64,000 nt of DNA from an uncultured Brevinema sp. (GCA_947038195.1 CAMQVI010000001.1:62001-126000), one strand, 5' to 3'. Counted from the first letter of the stretch, positions 45,364 through 54,692 are shown. The notes: generated by a model not told the origin, from the sequence alone. Numbers and translations are program-made.

Positions 45364-45410
45364 TATAACTAAGTTTGATAAAAATTATTTATTGAACTTA
45401 GTTATATTAG
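45364..45410 (+). other. Inverted repeat after the ABC importer
   Basis: ATAACTAAGTT is mirrored by AACTTAGTTAT with about 20 bases between. No T tract follows, so it may be a weak terminator or a protein-binding site. Confidence 0.45.
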
Positions 45411-45429
45411 TATATATTGTAATTATAGA

Positions 45430-45459
45430 TTGACATAAATTGAAAAATCGTTCTATAAT
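45430..45459 (+). promoter_or_regulatory. Promoter of the oad operon
   Basis: TTGACA (45430-45435) and TATAAT (45454-45459), both consensus, 18-base spacer. Confidence 0.78.
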
Positions 45460-45496
45460 TAAATTAAAGTAAAAGTGTTATATAATGACGGAGGAT

Positions 45497-46873
45497 ATGT
45501 TGAGTAATATTCAAATCACCGAAACAGTCCTTAGGGACGGGCATCAATCTCTATTGGCTACAAGAATGCCTACAGAGGATATGCTACCTATTATTGAAAA
45601 GATGGATGAAGTGGGCTATAGGTCTTTGGAAATGTGGGGTGGAGCGACTTTTGATGTCGCAATGCGTTTCCTTAATCAAGACCCTTGGGAAAGATTGAGA
45701 GAGATAAAAAAATTAGCAAAAAAAACCCCCTTACAAATGTTATTAAGAGGTCAAACCCTTGTAGGGTATAGACATTATGCTGATGATACTGTAGATTTAT
45801 TTGTTCGTAAATCTATAGAAAATGGTATTGATATTGTTCGTATTTTTGATGCTTTAAATGATGTCAATAATATCAAAAACCCTCTCAAAGCAGTTAAAAA
45901 ATATGGGGGTATTGCTCAGGTAGCAATGTCTTATAGTATTAGCCCTATCCATACATTAGATTTTTATCTAAATCTTGCAAAAGAATATCAAGATTTAGGG
46001 GCTGATGAAATTGCAATTAAAGACATGGCTGGTATTTTATTACCAGAGCGTGGTTATGAATTAGTAAAAGCTCTTAAAAAAGCTATGCCCAATATGCCTA
46101 TTGTTGTACATACCCATGATACGGCAGGTACAGGGTCTATGTTGTATCTTAAAGTGATCGAAGCAGGAGCAGACGTTATAGATACCTCTATTTCTTCTTT
46201 GGGGGGAGGATCCTCTCAGCCTGTTACAGAAAGTATTGTTAAATCTTTAGAAGGTAGTAAATATCCTACTAATTTAAATCAAGAGCTACTCTCTGACATT
46301 GCAGAATATTTTAAGACGATGAGAAATAAATACTTGGAACAAGGTTTAATAGATATCCAATCTTATTTTACAGAACCTAAATTAATTGAGTATCAATTAC
46401 CTGGGGGAATGCTTAGTAACCTAGTGTCTCAACTTAAATCACAAAAAGCAGGACATCGTTATGAAGAAGTGCTCAGAGAAATTCCTAAAGTAAGAAAAGA
46501 TTTTGGTTATCCTGCTCTTGTTACACCTCTTAGCCAAATCGTAGGAACACAAGCTGTTATGAATGTTCTTTTAGATGAACGCTATAAAATTTGTTCTAAA
46601 GAAGCAAAAGATTATATTCAAGGTTTTTACGGAAAAAGCTCTGTGCCTATCGATGAAGATATAAGAGAAAAAATCTGTGGAACTAAAGAAGAATATAAAG
46701 GGTCTCCTTCCGATTTAGTTAAGCCTGAGCTCGAAGATGCTAGAAAAGAATTTGCTGGAGTGGCTGATAGCGATGAAGAATTACTGTCTTGTATTCTTTT
46801 TCCTCAAGTAGCTAAACCTTATTTAGAATCTAAAAAAACAAGTGCTCCTATAGAGATAGAAATACTACCATAA
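45497..46873 (+). CDS. oadA: Oxaloacetate decarboxylase alpha subunit (carboxyltransferase domain)
   Basis: About 458 residues. HMGL-like TIM barrel: ITETVLRDGHQSLLATR near the start, IAIKDMAGI with the catalytic lysine, and VVHTHDTAG with the metal histidines. The biotin domain is absent; a separate carrier protein is encoded two genes on. It moves CO2 from oxaloacetate (or a related acid) to biotin. Start: GGAGG lies directly before ATG 45497 and five bases before TTG 45500; the track's ATG 45485 precedes that site and is unlikely. Confidence 0.88.
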   Translation: MLSNIQITETVLRDGHQSLLATRMPTEDMLPIIEKMDEVGYRSLEMWGGATFDVAMRFLNQDPWERLREIKKLAKKTPLQMLLRGQTLVGYRHYADDTVDLFVRKSIENGIDIVRIFDALNDVNNIKNPLKAVKKYGGIAQVAMSYSISPIHTLDFYLNLAKEYQDLGADEIAIKDMAGILLPERGYELVKALKKAMPNMPIVVHTHDTAGTGSMLYLKVIEAGADVIDTSISSLGGGSSQPVTESIVKSLEGSKYPTNLNQELLSDIAEYFKTMRNKYLEQGLIDIQSYFTEPKLIEYQLPGGMLSNLVSQLKSQKAGHRYEEVLREIPKVRKDFGYPALVTPLSQIVGTQAVMNVLLDERYKICSKEAKDYIQGFYGKSSVPIDEDIREKICGTKEEYKGSPSDLVKPELEDARKEFAGVADSDEELLSCILFPQVAKPYLESKKTSAPIEIEILP

Positions 46874-46889
46874 ACGAAGGAGATAGAAG

Positions 46890-47180
46890 ATGTTTGGAAA
46901 TGAATTGACCTTTGCTGAAGTTATGACGGTAACAGTTGTAGGGATGGGTGTTGTATTTTTTGTACTGATACTTCTTACGGGGATATTATCGTTATTTCGT
47001 TTTATTCCTAATATGGAAGAAGCTCCTGCTGTTACGACTTCACCATCAGCAACTCCTTCTCCTGTTTCTTCGGTAAATCCTTTACATAAAGCTATTATCG
47101 TAGCTGCTATTTTCGACAATGAAGATATCAATGAAAAGAAAAATTACGTTCGTATTAAGAATATTCGTAGAATATCCTAA
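46890..47180 (+). CDS. oadG: Decarboxylase sodium pump gamma subunit (OadG-like)
   Basis: 96 residues. One membrane helix VTVVGMGVVFFVLILLTGIL, a proline/threonine/serine-rich linker, then a short polar tail; this is the small subunit that joins the carboxyltransferase to the membrane pump. GGAG precedes the ATG. Tight spacing to its neighbours. Confidence 0.85.
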   Translation: MFGNELTFAEVMTVTVVGMGVVFFVLILLTGILSLFRFIPNMEEAPAVTTSPSATPSPVSSVNPLHKAIIVAAIFDNEDINEKKNYVRIKNIRRIS

Positions 47181-47207
47181 ACAATAATAAAGATATATAG
47201 GGAGATA

Positions 47208-47570
47208 ATGATGACCAAAATTTATAAAGTAAAAGTTGAAGGAAATACCTACGAAGTAGAACTAGAGTTAGTGTCAGAATCTTCCGCTAGTATGAGTGCC
47301 CCTGTTGTAGCAACGCCTTCTGCTACTACTCCTGCAACAACAGCGGTTACTGGCACAGGTATCCCTGTGACTTCCCCTATGCAGGGAAATATTTGGAAAA
47401 TCCTTAAAAAAACAGGAGAAACAGTAAAAGCTGGAGAGACTATTTTAATTTTAGAAGCCATGAAAATGGAAAATAATATTGTAGCCCCTAAAGATGGAAC
47501 TATTACTGCTATTGCTGTGAAAGAAGGGGATACGGTTGATAGTGGAGCACTATTGGCTGAGTTAGCGTAG
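47208..47570 (+). CDS. Biotin carboxyl carrier protein of the decarboxylase
   Basis: 120 residues. N-terminal positively charged part, Ala/Thr/Pro-rich linker (32-52), then a biotinyl domain with the biotinylated lysine K86 in EAMKMEN. Stand-alone carrier that shuttles CO2 between OadA and OadB. ATG 47211 (second codon) has slightly better ribosome-site spacing. Confidence 0.93.
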   Translation: MMTKIYKVKVEGNTYEVELELVSESSASMSAPVVATPSATTPATTAVTGTGIPVTSPMQGNIWKILKKTGETVKAGETILILEAMKMENNIVAPKDGTITAIAVKEGDTVDSGALLAELA

Positions 47571-47579
47571 GAGTTAATA

Positions 47580-48701
47580 ATGCAAGAATTATTATTAAAT
47601 CTATACCAAACTACGGGAATAGCACTTATGACCTTACCAGGGCTTTTCATGATATCTATTGCTTTAGTGTTATTATATTTAGCTATTAAAAAGGGCTATG
47701 AGCCTTATTTGTTACTTCCTATTGCATTTGGAATGCTATGGATAAACCTCCCCGCTGCTGTAGGGGAAGGCTTAATGGAACCTGGTGGTTTGCTCTATTA
47801 TCTTTATCAAGGAATCAAATTGGGGATTTATCCTCCTCTGATATTTTTAGGAATAGGGGTGATGACAGATTTTGGTCCTTTGATTGCTAATCCAAAAAGT
47901 TTACTATTAGGGGCTGCTGCTCAATTAGGTATTTTTGTAGCCTTTTGGCTTTCTATACTCTTGGGATTGACAGGACCTGAAGCTGCGTCTATTGGTATTA
48001 TTGGAGGAGCTGATGGCCCTACTGCCATTTATCTAACTTCTAAACTAGCTCCTCATTTATTGGGTCCTATTGCGGTAGCAGCCTATTCTTATATGGCATT
48101 GGTCCCCATTATTCAACCTCCCATTATGAGAATGCTTACGACTAAAGAAGAAAGACTTGTTAAAATGGAACAATTGAGAAAAGTATCTAAAACAGAAAAA
48201 ATATTATTCCCAATTATTGTAGCTATCGTAGTAATTTTATTAGTACCATCTGCTACTCCTTTAATAGGGATGCTCATGTTAGGTAATTTATTCAAAGAAA
48301 GTGGAGTGGTTCCTAATCTTGTAGAAAATGCTAAAAATGCTCTTTTATACGTTATTACTATTTTCTTAGGGGTTACGGTGGGTGCTACGGCACAAGCTGA
48401 GACTTTTTTAACGGTGGCCACTATTAAAATTTTAGTAATAGGACTGATTGCTTTCGCCTTTGGAACTATTGGTGGAGTGTTGTTAGGAAAATTGATGTAT
48501 ATTCTTAGTGGTAAAAAAATCAACCCTCTTATTGGGGCAGCAGGAGTTAGTGCTGTGCCAATGGCCGCTCGTGTGGTACAGAAGGTGGGTTCCGATGAGG
48601 ACCCTACAAACTTCTTATTAATGCATGCTATGGGACCTAATGTAGCAGGTGTAATTGGATCGGCTGTGGCAGCTGGGACTTTACTAAGTCTCTTTAAATA
48701 A
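47580..48701 (+). CDS. oadB: Na+-translocating decarboxylase beta subunit
   Basis: 373 residues, about nine membrane segments. Family hallmarks: [20 protein letters not shown] with the conserved aspartate, and [16 protein letters not shown] near the C terminus. It releases CO2 from carboxybiotin and pumps Na+ outward. Directly after the carrier protein. Confidence 0.95.
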   Translation: MQELLLNLYQTTGIALMTLPGLFMISIALVLLYLAIKKGYEPYLLLPIAFGMLWINLPAAVGEGLMEPGGLLYYLYQGIKLGIYPPLIFLGIGVMTDFGPLIANPKSLLLGAAAQLGIFVAFWLSILLGLTGPEAASIGIIGGADGPTAIYLTSKLAPHLLGPIAVAAYSYMALVPIIQPPIMRMLTTKEERLVKMEQLRKVSKTEKILFPIIVAIVVILLVPSATPLIGMLMLGNLFKESGVVPNLVENAKNALLYVITIFLGVTVGATAQAETFLTVATIKILVIGLIAFAFGTIGGVLLGKLMYILSGKKINPLIGAAGVSAVPMAARVVQKVGSDEDPTNFLLMHAMGPNVAGVIGSAVAAGTLLSLFK

Positions 48702-48729
48702 TGGATGACTTCTTAATATAGGAAATACA

Positions 48730-49581
48730 ATGGAAAAGCCTTATCTATTTATTGATACTTCTGTATGGGAAAAATATGATCATAGAAACTATATGACTCT
48801 ATTAAATTTAGATACGCGCTATCGTATTATCATAACAGAAGTCCAATTAGAAGAAATTAGAAAAATATTTTTTGGCGATGATTTTAAATTGATAGAGTTT
48901 ATAGGTGAAGATGATGAGTACAGTTATCATGTATTTAATGATTTGCAAAAAAGTAACCCTAAGCTAATAACCTTATACTATAATTTTCATATTCATCTCA
49001 TGGATTATATTGACGTTATAGTAAAAAACAATGAAGGTGATACAGATAGTGCTTATGATAGGCTCTATAATAATCATCCCCCTTTTGAAGAAATATCAAA
49101 TATTATTTCTTGGATTAATATTATTTCTTCTTCAGAAATTGAGAATGGCTATGATTTATATTTATATACAAATACAGCTACGTTCAATTTTAATGGAGAA
49201 CTGCACCCTGTACTGAAATTCGATTGGAAAGTACATAAAAAAGGTTTATTACGTTTTTTCAATATATCAAAACCTCCTGTAGAATATGTTGTGGGTGCTG
49301 TATCAGAGAAAAAAACACTTATCAAAAAATATACTCCCCATTATATGCAGGAACGCTTTAATAGCCTCATGAATCTCATTAGAGAAGACTTGACTATCCC
49401 TAACGTAGATATAGAAGATATACAAGCTATGCTGAAAGAATCAGAATATTTACTACAAAGGTTACAAGCTGGTATTCCTAAAGAAACGATACTAGATTTA
49501 AAGAGAAAGTTTTCTATTGTTTACTCTAGGTATAGAGAAGTATTACAAGCTCAAGAAAAAAATAACAAAAATAGAATATAA
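48730..49581 (+). CDS. PIN-like domain protein, unknown function
   Basis: 283 residues. N terminus YLFIDTSVWEKYDHRN has the form of a PIN nuclease first strand with its aspartate; VQLEEIRKIF and YDRLYNNHPPFEE resemble the DUF4935/PIN_8 group, and YLYTNTATF may be a diverged later strand. The full acidic site is not evident. C-terminal half is helical with EYLLQRLQAG. It lies 28 bases behind oadB and may be cotranscribed. Could act in RNA turnover or as a toxin-like nuclease; no antitoxin gene is seen. Confidence 0.5.
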   Translation: MEKPYLFIDTSVWEKYDHRNYMTLLNLDTRYRIIITEVQLEEIRKIFFGDDFKLIEFIGEDDEYSYHVFNDLQKSNPKLITLYYNFHIHLMDYIDVIVKNNEGDTDSAYDRLYNNHPPFEEISNIISWINIISSSEIENGYDLYLYTNTATFNFNGELHPVLKFDWKVHKKGLLRFFNISKPPVEYVVGAVSEKKTLIKKYTPHYMQERFNSLMNLIREDLTIPNVDIEDIQAMLKESEYLLQRLQAGIPKETILDLKRKFSIVYSRYREVLQAQEKNNKNRI

Positions 49582-49616
49582 AAAAGAAGCCCTAGGGCTT
49601 CTTTTTTATATTCTAT
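49571..49616. terminator. 46-bp perfect palindrome acting as bidirectional terminator
   Basis: ATAGAATATAAAAAAGAAGC begins a 22-base arm that is exactly mirrored around a TA centre. It contains the stop codons of both convergent genes. Confidence 0.85.
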
Positions 49617-50155
49617 TTTATAAGTTTAGATACATTTTTAGCTTCTGGGTGAGCAAAAGTCCTCATTAGCTCAAATAAGATACTTTCTACAGAGCTAATA
49701 ATAAAACCTTCTTGTTGATAGCGATCAAAAGCAAGCTGTTTATTAGTAGGGAAGCGAGAGGATAGGGCATCTAATACCATAATAGGGGTATAGCCAGCCT
49801 CTTTTAAGTCTAGGGCAGTTTGGAGGACGCAGATATGTGCTTCAATACCACAAATAATCACATTTTTACAAGGATGGGCTTTAAGCCAATCTTTATAAGG
49901 CTGAGCATCATAGCAACTAAACTCTATTTTCTCCATTGCTTTATTGTTTGGGACAATGTTTTGAATTTCTGGAACAGTAGCCCCTAAACTTTTGGGGTTT
50001 TGTTCGGTAATGGCTATATCTAAATCTAGTAATTGCAGTCCTTGGACTAGTTGTCCTGTTTTTTTTAGAAAATTAGTGTAATCATCAATATGAGGAACAA
50101 ATTTTTCTTGAATATCTACTACCAGTAGACTAGTTTCTTTTAGGTGGATTCTCAT
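49613..50155 (-). CDS. Isochorismatase-family hydrolase
   Basis: 180 residues. Catalytic triad pattern: aspartate in LLVVDIQEKFVP (D19), lysine in MEKIEFSCYD, cysteine in IICGIEAHICVLQTA. Resembles YcaC/nicotinamidase-like hydrolases; substrate unknown. Thirteen bases after the TrmB-like regulator and likely cotranscribed with it. Confidence 0.85.
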   Translation of the reverse strand: MRIHLKETSLLVVDIQEKFVPHIDDYTNFLKKTGQLVQGLQLLDLDIAITEQNPKSLGATVPEIQNIVPNNKAMEKIEFSCYDAQPYKDWLKAHPCKNVIICGIEAHICVLQTALDLKEAGYTPIMVLDALSSRFPTNKQLAFDRYQQEGFIISSVESILFELMRTFAHPEAKNVSKLIK

Positions 50156-50168
50156 AGCTAACTCCTTG

Positions 50169-50978
50169 TTATTTTATTATATTTTCGTAAAATTCTTTAT
50201 CATCATCGAATAAATAAAGAGATAATTTGGATGGGCTAATAATTTTACTCATCCTATAGAGAACAATTTTCATACGGATATATTCTTTTATCATCATTAC
50301 TTGTACAGATCTCATACTTTGACAGGCTTTTCCAGCATCCATATCAGCCATGATAGAGTATTTACCATCTACTACTATTAAAATTTTATCATCAGCACTA
50401 TGAGGTATTTGGGTATCTTTATCTATATTAAAGGTGTATAATTCTGTTCCCGGTAGCTCAATATCTCTATAGGAAAATCCTATTACCTGTATTCCAGAAG
50501 CTACTTTTTTAGAAAAATCTTTTTTCAAATAAAAGGCATCGGAATTGCTGTTTATATAAAATAAAATTTCGCTTTTGGCTTTACTCGTTATCTCTAGGAT
50601 AGAGGCAATAATACTATCTCTTTGAGAGATATTCCAAAAATCATCATTGTCGTTTTCTATATCTTGGTAATGGCTAAGCCCATCAATAAGCGAGGCTCTA
50701 GCATCTGTAAATCTTTTTTCTAAACTCATTAAAAACTTTTCAGGGCTTATGGGGCTGTACAAATCTGTTTTATCTTTTACAATTTTCACCCCACCTTTTT
50801 CGACCAATCTATTGAGCATTTCATAAGCAACAGGTCTTAGAATACCACTATCTTTAGCTAATTTATACCCTGTAGTAGGGTGATTGTTTAGCAAGGCAAG
50901 GTACACTGAAGATTCGTTTCGACTAAGTCCTAGTTCTTCAAAGCGATCTAAAAAATGTGATGAGGTGTGGTCTAACAT
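50169..50978 (-). CDS. TrmB-family transcriptional regulator
   Basis: About 269 residues. N-terminal winged helix: LGLSRNESSVYLALLNNHPTTGYKLAKDSG and PVAYEMLNRLVEKGGV, then a PLD-like sensing domain with FYINSNSDAFYLKKDF. TrmB proteins are commonest in archaea but occur in bacteria. The track start (51032) overlaps the lptA-like gene; AGGAAG supports ATG 50978 (or 50981). It may control the following hydrolase. Confidence 0.78.
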   Translation of the reverse strand: MLDHTSSHFLDRFEELGLSRNESSVYLALLNNHPTTGYKLAKDSGILRPVAYEMLNRLVEKGGVKIVKDKTDLYSPISPEKFLMSLEKRFTDARASLIDGLSHYQDIENDNDDFWNISQRDSIIASILEITSKAKSEILFYINSNSDAFYLKKDFSKKVASGIQVIGFSYRDIELPGTELYTFNIDKDTQIPHSADDKILIVVDGKYSIMADMDAGKACQSMRSVQVMMIKEYIRMKIVLYRMSKIISPSKLSLYLFDDDKEFYENIIK

Positions 50979-50994
50979 CATTACTTCCTGAAAA

Positions 50995-52014
50995 TTATTG
51001 ATTTCTATTGAAAAATCCTTGCCCTCCGCCAAGAATTTGCATGTTATTGGATTCTACATTTACAACAATTTCTGTTCCAAATACTTCGGACCCATCTTTC
51101 TGTAAGCGAGGGCTACCATACATATTTATGATGTCATTAGAACCATTATAGCGAGCCCAACGAGAAAAAGCTTTTTGGGCACCACTATCTTGTACCGTGA
51201 TAACATCTCCTACAAGATATCCTATTTTAGTAGGTCTTGTATACTCTATTATATTAGCATAGGAAACTGAGTTTTGTTCTTGAAAAAAGAGAAGGGGGTC
51301 CATAGTAGCTCTAAAAAATTCAGTTTTATTATCATATGATAATAAACCAGACATAATAGTAAATTTATCTTCAGGATTTACAGCCTTAACATTCCCTCTT
51401 GCAACGTAGTAAGAAAGCCCTCCATTGGTAAATTGTACACTAAGTCTATCTGAGGCTAATTTTTGTTGACCAGAAAGTGATTGAACATTACCTGTTACAA
51501 CCATTCTATTTTGTTTATTCCATATTCGAACTTCTTCCCCTGTTACGAAGGTAGAGCCGTCGTCTATTTGTATATTACCTTGTACATGGATATAAGAATC
51601 ATCTGGGTAAATAGTAATAACACGCCCCGTGATTTTAGTGGAGATATCATCATCTTGCTCAAGAAGAATCTCTGGGGTTTTTCGAAGGACTATTTTGTTT
51701 TCTTTTGTGAAATAAGTGCCTTCTTGAGCTGAGAAAAAAGTCCTATTTCCCAAATCAGCAAATCGTAAATCTCCATAAGCATAGCCAATTTTTTTCCCTT
51801 CATCGTAGATAATAGTATCAGCAATAAAAGCAACAGGCCCTTGACTAATAGTAGGCCTTCTGTTGTTAGCAGTTTCTAGAATGATGAGCTCTTCTACGGT
51901 CCTAAAAAAACTCTTTCCTGATGTTACCCCAACTGCTTGACTATTTAAAATAGTATATCCTAAAAAAGATGAGCCAATTAAAGCTAGAATATAGTATTTT
52001 ATGCTTTTTTTCAT
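50995..52014 (-). CDS. LptA/OstA-like lipopolysaccharide transport protein
   Basis: 339 residues. N-terminal signal/anchor (KYYILALIGSSFLGYTIL). Repeated beta-jellyroll strands of the OstA type: AFIADTIIYDEGKKIGYAYGD, YIHVQGNIQIDDGSTFVTGE, RMVVTGNVQSLSGQQKLASD. Longer than E. coli LptA (about 185), so it may contain two or more OstA units. Twelve bases after the lptC-like gene; together they would bridge LPS across the periplasm. Confidence 0.78.
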   Translation of the reverse strand: MKKSIKYYILALIGSSFLGYTILNSQAVGVTSGKSFFRTVEELIILETANNRRPTISQGPVAFIADTIIYDEGKKIGYAYGDLRFADLGNRTFFSAQEGTYFTKENKIVLRKTPEILLEQDDDISTKITGRVITIYPDDSYIHVQGNIQIDDGSTFVTGEEVRIWNKQNRMVVTGNVQSLSGQQKLASDRLSVQFTNGGLSYYVARGNVKAVNPEDKFTIMSGLLSYDNKTEFFRATMDPLLFFQEQNSVSYANIIEYTRPTKIGYLVGDVITVQDSGAQKAFSRWARYNGSNDIINMYGSPRLQKDGSEVFGTEIVVNVESNNMQILGGGQGFFNRNQ

Positions 52015-52026
52015 CTTGTTTCCTTT

Positions 52027-52680
52027 TTATTCAGAACTACCAAAATCTAATCCGAAATTTTTAAAATCTTGATCAGGGTCAGGGTCATTATCGGCTTCCT
52101 CTTCTGTAGTTTCTGATGCAGGGTCATTATCGGTTTTCTCTTCTGCAGGATCATTATCGGTTTCGATTTGTCCTACACTGTTATCTAATTCTATATTTTC
52201 TAATAAAGAATCTGATACCATATTATACCCAATAATTTTATGTTTAGGTCTAATATAAGTTACTAATTTATTGGTCTCGGAATAAAACAATTCTCTTGTT
52301 TGATCCCAGTAAATTTTTTCTGTTTGTAATTCGCTTTGATTGGAAGAAAATATTCTCACTTCCCCTTCGGCAATTAAATTACCGCCCGTCTGCCCTATTT
52401 GACCTTGATTGGCTACAAGGACTGTTTTTATCTGATTACTTTCAGAAAATAAGGTCATTGTGAGATTGAATAAATATACAACATCACTATCTTCATAAGT
52501 GTTAGCTTGAGCTGCTTTTACTTCCCACTCTCTAAATCCACTTGTTTCTGTAAAAGCGTAGAGAAAATCTTGCATCGAGGAAGCGGGGAGATTTCTTACT
52601 TCTCTATCATTCCGACCTAATTTAATACCACAAGCATTAATAAATAGTAGTAGAATTAATAATATATAATGGGATCGAAT
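52027..52680 (-). CDS. LptC-like lipoprotein, apparent ATT start
   Basis: 217 residues if read from ATT at 52680. The track's ATG (52575) has no ribosome site, while the frame continues upstream through a lipoprotein signal, IRSHYILLILLLFINACG, to ATT with AGGAG six bases before it; an in-frame TAG stands just before that site and no ATG, GTG or TTG is available. The body matches LptC: SGFREWEVKAAQANTYEDSD and GNLIAEGEVRIFSSNQSELQTEKIYWD. Acidic C-terminal tail with repeated DNDPA. Anchors the LPS bridge at the inner membrane. Confidence 0.72.
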   Translation of the reverse strand: MRSHYILLILLLFINACGIKLGRNDREVRNLPASSMQDFLYAFTETSGFREWEVKAAQANTYEDSDVVYLFNLTMTLFSESNQIKTVLVANQGQIGQTGGNLIAEGEVRIFSSNQSELQTEKIYWDQTRELFYSETNKLVTYIRPKHKIIGYNMVSDSLLENIELDNSVGQIETDNDPAEEKTDNDPASETTEEEADNDPDPDQDFKNFGLDFGSSE

Positions 52681-52708
52681 AATAGACTCCTAGAGGGGGA
52701 TTAAATAT

Positions 52709-52745
52709 AAAAAAAGTACCTAGTGTATAAACTAGGTACTTTTTC
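52709..52745 (-). terminator. Terminator after tRNA-Glu
   Basis: AAAAAGTACCTAGT/ACTAGGTACTTTTT, directly past the tRNA 3' end and 30 bases before the lptC-like start. Confidence 0.85.
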
Positions 52746-52746
52746 T

Positions 52747-52818
<72 letters not shown>

Positions 52819-52837
52819 GGGTTATTAATGTACTGTT

Positions 52838-52866
52838 ATTATACACTATTGAAGTTTTACTGTCAA
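52838..52866 (-). promoter_or_regulatory. Promoter of tRNA-Glu
   Basis: TTGACA (52866-52861) and TATAAT (52843-52838) with exactly 17 bases between. Confidence 0.85.
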
Positions 52867-52910
52867 TAGTTTTAAGATATTTTTTTATTTTTATTGTTTA
52901 TAAAAACGCC

Positions 52911-54623
52911 TTAGGCATCTTCATAAACGGCTGCTTCATCGTATTCGGCATACTCTTCCTCATAAACAGCCTCCTCATCGTATTCAGCGTACTCTTCCTC
53001 ATATACTTCTGCATCTTCAATTACTGCTTCTGTACCGTCTTCTACAACTAAATCTGTGGGGGTTTTAGCAACGTCCTCTACAACATTAGGGGTTTCTCGC
53101 CCTAGAGCGCCTATTTGTTCTTCTGCGTATTTCAAAGCTAAGTACCCAATTATATCACTATAACCAAGTATATAAGCAATATCTAAAGCTGTTCTTCCAA
53201 GCTCATCTACCGCTAAAATAGAGGTATCAGCTAGTTCTATAAGGTATCTAACGCTACTATATTGTTGATTCATTACGGCTATATGTAAAGGGGTAAGCTC
53301 TTGCATGGCTGGGGTGAGAGGATTCGCTCCTTTTTCATGGAGCTGGGCTATAATATCTGTATAACCTTGTTCTGCTGCTAAATATAAAGGTGTTTTCCCT
53401 TGATAGTCTGCTAAATCATAGGAGGCACCTGCTTCTAGTAAATCTCTAACGATAAACTCGTACCCTAATCGAGCAGCCTCGTGTAAAGGGGTGCGACCTA
53501 TAGCCGTTCTAACATTAGGAGAAATTCCTTTTTCTAAAAGATATCTGACTACTTCATGATTGCCTAAAAAGGTAGCCTCAAAGAAAGCTGTCCATCCACC
53601 CTTATTACGTACGGTGAGATCACAACCAGCATTAATGAGGTGTTCTAATAGTTCTGGAGATGCTTTTCCCGCAGCTGTATGTTGTGGGGTAGCTCCGAAG
53701 TTATCTGTGGTACCTGTTTTGAAGAAAGGAAGACTCAATAAATACTGCATGGCATCAACATTATCATAAAGAGCTGCAATATGGTAGGCATTCTGCCCTT
53801 TAGAGTCTGTAGTATAGACATCCATTCCTAATTGTACTAATTTCTGAGCTTCTTCATAGCCAGGTGCATATAAAGCCTTATGCCAAGGAGTATCTTCTAT
53901 AGGCCCATTTTCTATGACATTTTGGTTGAAACGGATATATAAATCAAAATTAGAAGGGATTGTAACGAGCTGATTGTTTCTTTTATTCAATCGAGAAAGT
54001 GCAATTTCTTGGACATCAGCAGGTACAGGCTGTTGAATTTGAGCAGTGGCTAATAATTTTAGCATTTGAGGGTAGTTTTTTATATTAGCAATCCATACAG
54101 GAGAATGACCAAATCTATCTTTGACCCTAACTAAAGCGTTACCAAGCAATAATTCAGATGCACCTGCAATATTATTAAATTGGGCAGCTACATGTAAAGG
54201 GGTGCGACCTGCATTATTTCTATAGTTGGGATCTACTCCCTTTTCTAAAAGGTATTTAATAATTTCAATGTTAGAGCGTGTAGCTGCTACATGTAAAAGA
54301 TTGTTTCCATCTCCTCTTATATTAGTAACAATATAAGGATCTCTTTCTATGAAGAGTTTTAAATCATCGAAACGATTTTTTAAAATAGCGACACAAGCGT
54401 TGATAGAAATAGGGGTAATATTAGGGAGAACGAGTGTATTAGTAACGTATACGGGAGTTACATTCGTGACATTGATCGTATTCGTTAAGATATTAGTAAT
54501 GGTCGTAATAATAGTGGTTTCATCATATTGATATTCTTCCACGGGAGGCGCAATCTCAGCATCTTGGGAAAATGCAAGAGAATTAATAAAAAGTACACAT
54601 AGTACTAATAAGTATTTTTTCAT
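52911..54623 (-). CDS. Exported ankyrin-repeat protein with acidic tail
   Basis: 570 residues. Signal peptide MKKYLLVLCVLFINSLAFSQ, a threonine/asparagine-rich linker (about 30-70), then about eleven ankyrin units, for example GVDPNYRNNAGRTPLHVAAQ, GISPNVRTAIGRTPLHEAAR and GASYDLADYQGKTPLYLAAE. The last 40 residues are acidic tandem repeats of the type EEEYAEYDEAAVY. Probably periplasmic; partner unknown. Confidence 0.9.
   Translation of the reverse strand: MKKYLLVLCVLFINSLAFSQDAEIAPPVEEYQYDETTIITTITNILTNTINVTNVTPVYVTNTLVLPNITPISINACVAILKNRFDDLKLFIERDPYIVTNIRGDGNNLLHVAATRSNIEIIKYLLEKGVDPNYRNNAGRTPLHVAAQFNNIAGASELLLGNALVRVKDRFGHSPVWIANIKNYPQMLKLLATAQIQQPVPADVQEIALSRLNKRNNQLVTIPSNFDLYIRFNQNVIENGPIEDTPWHKALYAPGYEEAQKLVQLGMDVYTTDSKGQNAYHIAALYDNVDAMQYLLSLPFFKTGTTDNFGATPQHTAAGKASPELLEHLINAGCDLTVRNKGGWTAFFEATFLGNHEVVRYLLEKGISPNVRTAIGRTPLHEAARLGYEFIVRDLLEAGASYDLADYQGKTPLYLAAEQGYTDIIAQLHEKGANPLTPAMQELTPLHIAVMNQQYSSVRYLIELADTSILAVDELGRTALDIAYILGYSDIIGYLALKYAEEQIGALGRETPNVVEDVAKTPTDLVVEDGTEAVIEDAEVYEEEYAEYDEEAVYEEEYAEYDEAAVYEDA
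52922..52999 (-). repeat. 39-bp tandem repeats coding the acidic tail
   Basis: Two near-identical 39-base units (13 codons) in frame at the 3' end of the ankyrin gene, with a partial third. Confidence 0.75.
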
Positions 54624-54692
54624 CGTTCTTATCTCATATATTATAATATATAATAGTATAATATATTATACTAAAATAATCAAAGATTAATC

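Noticed and set aside
45364-45410. Standard terminator after the ABC importer
   Set aside because: The stem lacks a following T tract, so I list it only as an inverted repeat.
54349-54531. 60-residue plus-strand ORF in the ankyrin gene
   Set aside because: Antisense shadow of the threonine-rich linker.
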